Part shown: positions 60,766 to 64,000 of the stretch, one piece after another
How the letters are laid out: every line of letters starts with the position of its first letter
Numbering within the stretch: the first letter of the stretch is position 1
Source: JABFWF01 sp035539135
GTDB lineage: Bacteria > Pseudomonadota > Gammaproteobacteria > Xanthomonadales > Xanthomonadaceae
NCBI GenBank assembly: GCA_035539135.1
Contig: DATLJD010000013.1
Span: forward strand, 211,489-275,488
Reading direction: 5' to 3'
DNA: 64,000 nt
The notes under the pieces: model-generated
Databases searched by the model: none
The model's input: only the letters and a program-made list of their open reading frames with translations
Told to the model about the DNA's origin: nothing
Program-made: the position numbers and the translations under genes

Positions 60766-61593
60766 TTAGCTCCTGCGGTCGCGCACGATGAACTGCTGCG
60801 TGCGCTTGTTCTTGCGGGTCTTGTAACCCTTGGTCGGGACGCCCCACGGGGTGACCGGGTGCGGGTTGCCCTGGCCGGCCTTGGCCTCGCCGCCGCCGTG
60901 CGGATGGTCGACCGGGTTCATGGCCGCGCCGCGGACGGTCGGCTTGATGCCGCGCCAGCGGGCGGCGCCGGCCTTGCCGAGCTTCTGCAGGCCGTGCTCC
61001 TCGTTGCCGACCTCGCCGATCGTCGCGCGGCACTCGGCCGGGACGCGGCGCATCTCGCCCGAGCGCAGGCGCAGCGTGGCGTACACACCCTCGCGCGCCA
61101 CCAGCTGCACGCCGGCGCCGGCGGCACGCGCCAGCTGGGCGCCCTTGCCGGGCTTCATCTCGATGCAGTGCACGGTGGAACCGACCGGGATGTTGCGCAG
61201 CGGCAGGGTGTTGCCGACCTTGATCGGCGCGTCCGAGCCCGCGATCACCTGCTCGCCGGCCTTCAGGCCGCGCGGCGCGATGATGTAGCGGCGCTCGCCA
61301 TCCACGTAGCAAAGCAGCGCGATGTGCGCGGTGCGGTTGGGGTCGTACTCGATCCGCTCCACGCGCGCCGGGATGCCTTCCTTGTCGCGCTTGAAGTCGA
61401 TGATGCGGTAGTGCTGCTTGTGCCCGCCGCCGATGTGGCGGGTGGTGATCCGGCCGTGGTGGTTGCGGCCGCCGGTCTTGCCCTGCTTCTCGACCAGGGC
61501 CGCGTGCGGCGCGCCCTTGTGCAGGCCCGGGGTCACCACGCGGACCGCGCTGCGGCGGCCGGCGGAGGTGGGCTTGAAAGTCATCAGTGCCAT
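60766..61593 (-). CDS. rplB: 50S ribosomal protein L2
   Basis: 275 residues. KPTSAGRRSAVRVV near the start, then GRITTRHIGGGHKQHYRIIDFKR, and the essential region MNPVDHPHGGGEAKAGQGNPHPVTPWG with the peptidyl-transferase-associated histidine. L2 is needed for subunit joining. GAGGAAG precedes the ATG at 61593. Confidence 0.97.
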   Translation of the reverse strand: MALMTFKPTSAGRRSAVRVVTPGLHKGAPHAALVEKQGKTGGRNHHGRITTRHIGGGHKQHYRIIDFKRDKEGIPARVERIEYDPNRTAHIALLCYVDGERRYIIAPRGLKAGEQVIAGSDAPIKVGNTLPLRNIPVGSTVHCIEMKPGKGAQLARAAGAGVQLVAREGVYATLRLRSGEMRRVPAECRATIGEVGNEEHGLQKLGKAGAARWRGIKPTVRGAAMNPVDHPHGGGEAKAGQGNPHPVTPWGVPTKGYKTRKNKRTQQFIVRDRRS

Positions 61594-61604
61594 GGGCGTC
61601 TTCC

Positions 61605-61901
61605 TCAGGCCTTGGCCATCACGTCGATCGCCTGGCCCTCGGCCAGGGTCACGTATGCCTTGCGCCAGTCGCCGCGACGGCCCTGGCGGAACTTGAAGGA
61701 CTTGTTCTTGCCCTTCACGTTGACGACGTTGACCGCCTCGACGCGGACGTCGAACAGCTGCTCGATCGCCGCCTTGATGTCGGCCTTGTTGGCGTCGGTG
61801 GCGACCTCGAACACATACTGGTTCGAGACCTCCTGCAGGCGCGCGGTCTTCTCGGACACGCGCGGGGCGCGGATCACGTCATAGACGTTCAGGGCGTTCA
61901 T
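61605..61901 (-). CDS. rplW: 50S ribosomal protein L23
   Basis: 98 residues. VYDVIRAPRVSEKTARLQEVSNQYVFEVATDANKADIKAAIEQLFDVRVEAVNVVNVKGK is the conserved part. I chose the ATG at 61901, which overlaps the rplD stop (ATGA); a GTG at 61910 would add three residues. L23 is the main docking site for trigger factor and SRP at the tunnel exit. Confidence 0.96.
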   Translation of the reverse strand: MNALNVYDVIRAPRVSEKTARLQEVSNQYVFEVATDANKADIKAAIEQLFDVRVEAVNVVNVKGKNKSFKFRQGRRGDWRKAYVTLAEGQAIDVMAKA

Positions 61902-62500
61902 GCCAGCCACTCCTCGATCTTCTTGACCGCGTCGACGGTGACCAGGACCGAGTCGGCGCCGACGAGGGCGACCGGATCCAGGCCCTGCACGTCGCGCACT
62001 TCGGCGTACGGCAGGTTGCGCGCGGACAGGTACAGCGCCTCGGACGCGTCCTCGGTGACGATCAGCGGGCGCTGGCCGGCGTTGAGTTCCTTCAGCCTGG
62101 CGACCAGGCCGGAGGTCTTCGGCGCGTCGACGTCGAACGACTCGACCACGGTGATCCGGCCCTGGCGGTTCAGCTCGGACAGGATCGCGGAGATCGCGGC
62201 GCGGTACATCTTGCGGTTGACCTTCTGCGCGAAGCTGCGCGGCTTGGCCGCGAAGGTCACGCCGCCGCCGACGAAGATCGGGGCCGTCAGGGCGCCGTGA
62301 CGCGCGCCGCCGCCCTTCTGCTTCTTCGACTTCTTGGTGGTGCCGTTGACTTCCGAGCGCGTCTTCTGCGCCTTGGTGCCGGCGCGGCCCGCGTTGCGGT
62401 AGGCCACCACGACCTGGTGGACCAGGTCCTGGCTGAACTCACGGCCGAAGACGGCGTCGGACACCGACACGGTCTTGCCGTTGTTGATGGCGAGTTCCAT
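61898..62500 (-). CDS. rplD: 50S ribosomal protein L4
   Basis: 200 residues. ELAINNGKTVSVSDAVFGREFSQDLVHQVVVAYRNAGRAGTKAQKTRSEVNGTTKKSKKQKGGGARHG includes the loop that reaches the tunnel. The ATG at 62500 gives MELAI; one at 62506 is possible. In E. coli L4 also represses its own operon by binding the S10 leader, which is relevant to the attenuator-like leader upstream of rpsJ here. Confidence 0.97.
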   Translation of the reverse strand: MELAINNGKTVSVSDAVFGREFSQDLVHQVVVAYRNAGRAGTKAQKTRSEVNGTTKKSKKQKGGGARHGALTAPIFVGGGVTFAAKPRSFAQKVNRKMYRAAISAILSELNRQGRITVVESFDVDAPKTSGLVARLKELNAGQRPLIVTEDASEALYLSARNLPYAEVRDVQGLDPVALVGADSVLVTVDAVKKIEEWLA

Positions 62501-62514
62501 CGTCATCGTCTCCC

Positions 62515-63168
62515 TTATGCCTTGCTCGACGGACGCACGATGACGTCGCCGCCCGGCGCACCCGGGACCGCGCCGCGCACGGCGATCAGGCCGCGCTCCG
62601 CGTCGACCTTGACCACCTGCAGGCGCTGCGTGGTCTGGGTCTCGGCGCCCATGTGGCCGGCCATCTTCTTGCCCGGGAACACGCGACCCGGGGTCTGGCG
62701 CTGGCCGATCGAACCCGGCGAGCGGTGCGACAGCGAGTTGCCGTGCGTCGCGTCGCCCATGGTGAAGTTCCAGCGCTTGATCGTGCCCTGGAAGCCCTTG
62801 CCCTTGGTCACGCCCTGGACGTCGACGATCTGGCCGGCCTCGAAGATGTCGGCGCGGATCTCGCCGCCGACCTCGAAACCGCCGATCTGGTCGGCTTCCA
62901 CGCGCAGCTCCCACAGGCCGCGACCGGCTTCGACCTTGGCCTTGGCCAGGTGGCCGGCCTCGGGCTTGGTCAGCAGCGAGGCGCGCTTCACGCCCGCGGT
63001 GACCTGCACGGCGGCGTAGCCGTCGGTCTCGACCGTCTTGATCTGGGTGATGCGGTTGGGGGTGGCTTCGATCAGGGTCACCGGGATGGACTTGCCGTCC
63101 TCGGTGAACATGCGGCTCATGCCGGCCTTGCGACCGACGATGCCGAGCGAATGCTTCTTCGCGCTCAT
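62515..63168 (-). CDS. rplC: 50S ribosomal protein L3
   Basis: 217 residues. The ATG at 63168 gives MSAKKHSLGIVGRKAGMSRMFTEDGKSIPVTLIEA. The extended loop FTMGDATHGNSLSHRSPGSIGQRQTPGRVFPGKKMAGHMG includes the site methylated by PrmB (glutamine in GQRQTPG). Assembly-initiating 23S-binding protein. Confidence 0.97.
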   Translation of the reverse strand: MSAKKHSLGIVGRKAGMSRMFTEDGKSIPVTLIEATPNRITQIKTVETDGYAAVQVTAGVKRASLLTKPEAGHLAKAKVEAGRGLWELRVEADQIGGFEVGGEIRADIFEAGQIVDVQGVTKGKGFQGTIKRWNFTMGDATHGNSLSHRSPGSIGQRQTPGRVFPGKKMAGHMGAETQTTQRLQVVKVDAERGLIAVRGAVPGAPGGDVIVRPSSKA

Positions 63169-63179
63169 CGTTCTTGTCC

Positions 63180-63491
<312 letters not shown>

Positions 63492-63595
63492 GACGGAATG
63501 TCCTCGTGAAAAGAGCGGGGGACCGGCCTCTGGGGTCGCCGATCCCGGTACTGGTGGAGCCTGGCCCGGCACCGATCCCGGCCCCGGATTCCCCG

Positions 63596-63629
63596 AAAAA
63601 CACAAGGCAGGCCGGTTGCCCGGCCCGCC
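63596..63629 (-). terminator. Attenuator-like intrinsic terminator in the rpsJ leader
   Basis: On the minus strand GGCGGGCCGG-GCAA-CCGGCCTGCC forms a 10-bp stem (one G-U pair, 4-nt loop) followed directly by UUGUGUUUUU. It lies about 105 nt before the rpsJ ATG and about 170 nt after the likely transcription start, so unregulated it would stop transcription before the operon. It therefore probably works as a regulated attenuator. Confidence 0.75.
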
Positions 63630-63654
63630 CAGACGGAAACCCGAACGCGCCAAC

Positions 63655-63703
63655 GTGCTCCGCCGTAGGTGCCCCGAACTATCTTTCGGGGCGGGCGGAG
63701 CAC
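63655..63703 (-). promoter_or_regulatory. Two-tier hairpin in the rpsJ (S10) leader
   Basis: Outer arms GTGCTCCGCC (63655-63664) and GGCGGAGCAC (63694-63703) are perfectly complementary. Inner arms GCCCCGAA (63671-63678) and TTCGGGGC (63685-63692) are also perfect, separated by a small asymmetric internal loop. On the transcript this structure precedes the attenuator-like terminator by about 25 nt. It is a plausible binding site for a regulatory ribosomal protein such as L4. Confidence 0.7.
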
Positions 63704-63803
63704 TGCCGCGCGACATGTCCCTGTCTGGCGAAAACGAGGCGCTTCCTGCACCTCATTTCGCTGGTCCGCGGCCCGGTGGAGGCAGGGCCGCGGTGAGTCA
63801 GCC

Positions 63804-63833
63804 ATTCTAGCGGGAACCGGGAGGCGCTTGCAA
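63804..63833 (-). promoter_or_regulatory. Probable promoter of the S10 operon, overlapping the tuf hairpin
   Basis: On the minus strand TTGCAA (63828-63833) and TAGAAT (63804-63809) are separated by 18 nt. TTGCAA is also the loop of a hairpin (GGGAGGTGC/GCGCCTCCC, 63819-63842) just after the tuf stop. Transcription would start near 63797, giving a 5' leader of about 305 nt before rpsJ. Confidence 0.65.
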
Positions 63834-63860
63834 GCACCTCCCGCCCCGCCCGGCCGGGTC

Positions 63861-64000
63861 TTACTTCAGGATCTTCGCCACCACGCCGGCGCCGACGGTG
63901 CGGCCGCCTTCGCGGATCGCGAAGCGCAGGCCCTCGTCCATCGCCACCGGGTTGATCAGCGCCACCTGCATCTTCACGTTGTCGCCCGGCATCACCATCT
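63861..64000 (-). CDS. tuf: Elongation factor Tu, C-terminal end (partial)
   Basis: The last 46 codons and the TAA stop. The peptide reads MVMPGDNVKMQVALINPVAMDEGLRFAIREGGRTVGAGVVAKILK, the near-invariant end of bacterial EF-Tu domain III. EF-Tu delivers aminoacyl-tRNA to the ribosome. Its position directly before rpsJ is the usual end of the str operon. The 5' part continues beyond the window edge. Confidence 0.97.
   Translation of the reverse strand, partial: MVMPGDNVKMQVALINPVAMDEGLRFAIREGGRTVGAGVVAKILK

Overview
The window is a GC-rich, gene-dense bacterial chromosome segment. Gene content and protein style point to the Xanthomonadaceae/Lysobacteraceae (Lysobacter, Luteimonas and relatives): class II DAHP synthase, tandem S46 dipeptidyl-peptidases, an ACE-like M2 peptidase lipoprotein, an OmpA with a calcium-binding linker, and REP-like palindromes in the spacers. 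This placement is an inference from reading; no search was run. I see no tRNA, rRNA, CRISPR array, prophage, transposase or recognisable defence island. Almost everything is core metabolism, envelope biology and translation, so the novelty lies in leaders, spacers and a few unusual proteins.

Layout. 1-1234: end of minC, then minD and minE (division-site selection). 1292-7430: a small HExxH protein, the M2 peptidase, a rhomboid protease, an alkyltransferase-like protein, a YbjN-like protein, a Bcr/CflA drug exporter and a VOC-fold protein. 7541-10722: a TATAAT promoter, a tandem glycine riboswitch and gcvP. 10726-14551: a zinc block with permease, substrate-binding protein, outer-membrane channel, a candidate Zur operator and zur, but no transport ATPase. 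14553-24343: gltX, divergent lpxH, a DUF455 ferritin-like gene, then purF-cvpA-(double-SPOR gene)-folC, a histidine phosphatase and serA. 24344-25073: a repeat-packed spacer with two inverted-repeat elements. 25074-29419: two S46 peptidases in tandem. 29539-31857: tdh-kbl (threonine to glycine). 31817-34480: a pseudouridine synthase, a small exported protein and ompA. 34641-42720: prpD, a SleB-like hydrolase, a GST, prpC-prpB-mdh, an aminotransferase and ppiB. 42886-48956: typA, a DUF2127 gene, an amidase lipoprotein, class II DAHP synthase and dsbB.

49062-64000 is the ribosomal-protein supercluster, read right to left: tuf | rpsJ rplC rplD rplW rplB rpsS rplV rpsC rplP rpmC rpsQ rplN rplX rplE rpsN rpsH rplF rplR rpsE rpmD rplO secY | rpsM rpsK rpsD rpoA rplQ. 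It lacks rpmJ between secY and rpsM. Instead it carries unusually long spacers full of hairpins: 482 nt before rpsM, 148 nt before rpoA and 288 nt before rplQ. The roughly 300-nt rpsJ leader contains a large two-tier hairpin followed by a textbook terminator hairpin with a U-rich tail, a good candidate for an S10-operon attenuator.

How genes work together. Glycine and serine metabolism recurs: serA makes serine precursors, tdh-kbl converts threonine to glycine, and riboswitch-controlled gcvP degrades excess glycine. prpC-prpB, with mdh directly upstream and prpD nearby, forms a propionate (methylcitrate) module in which Mdh can supply the oxaloacetate PrpC uses. The peptidases (M2, two S46, rhomboid, amidase) fit a protein-degrading lifestyle. 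The zinc block looks like one Zur-controlled route across both membranes.
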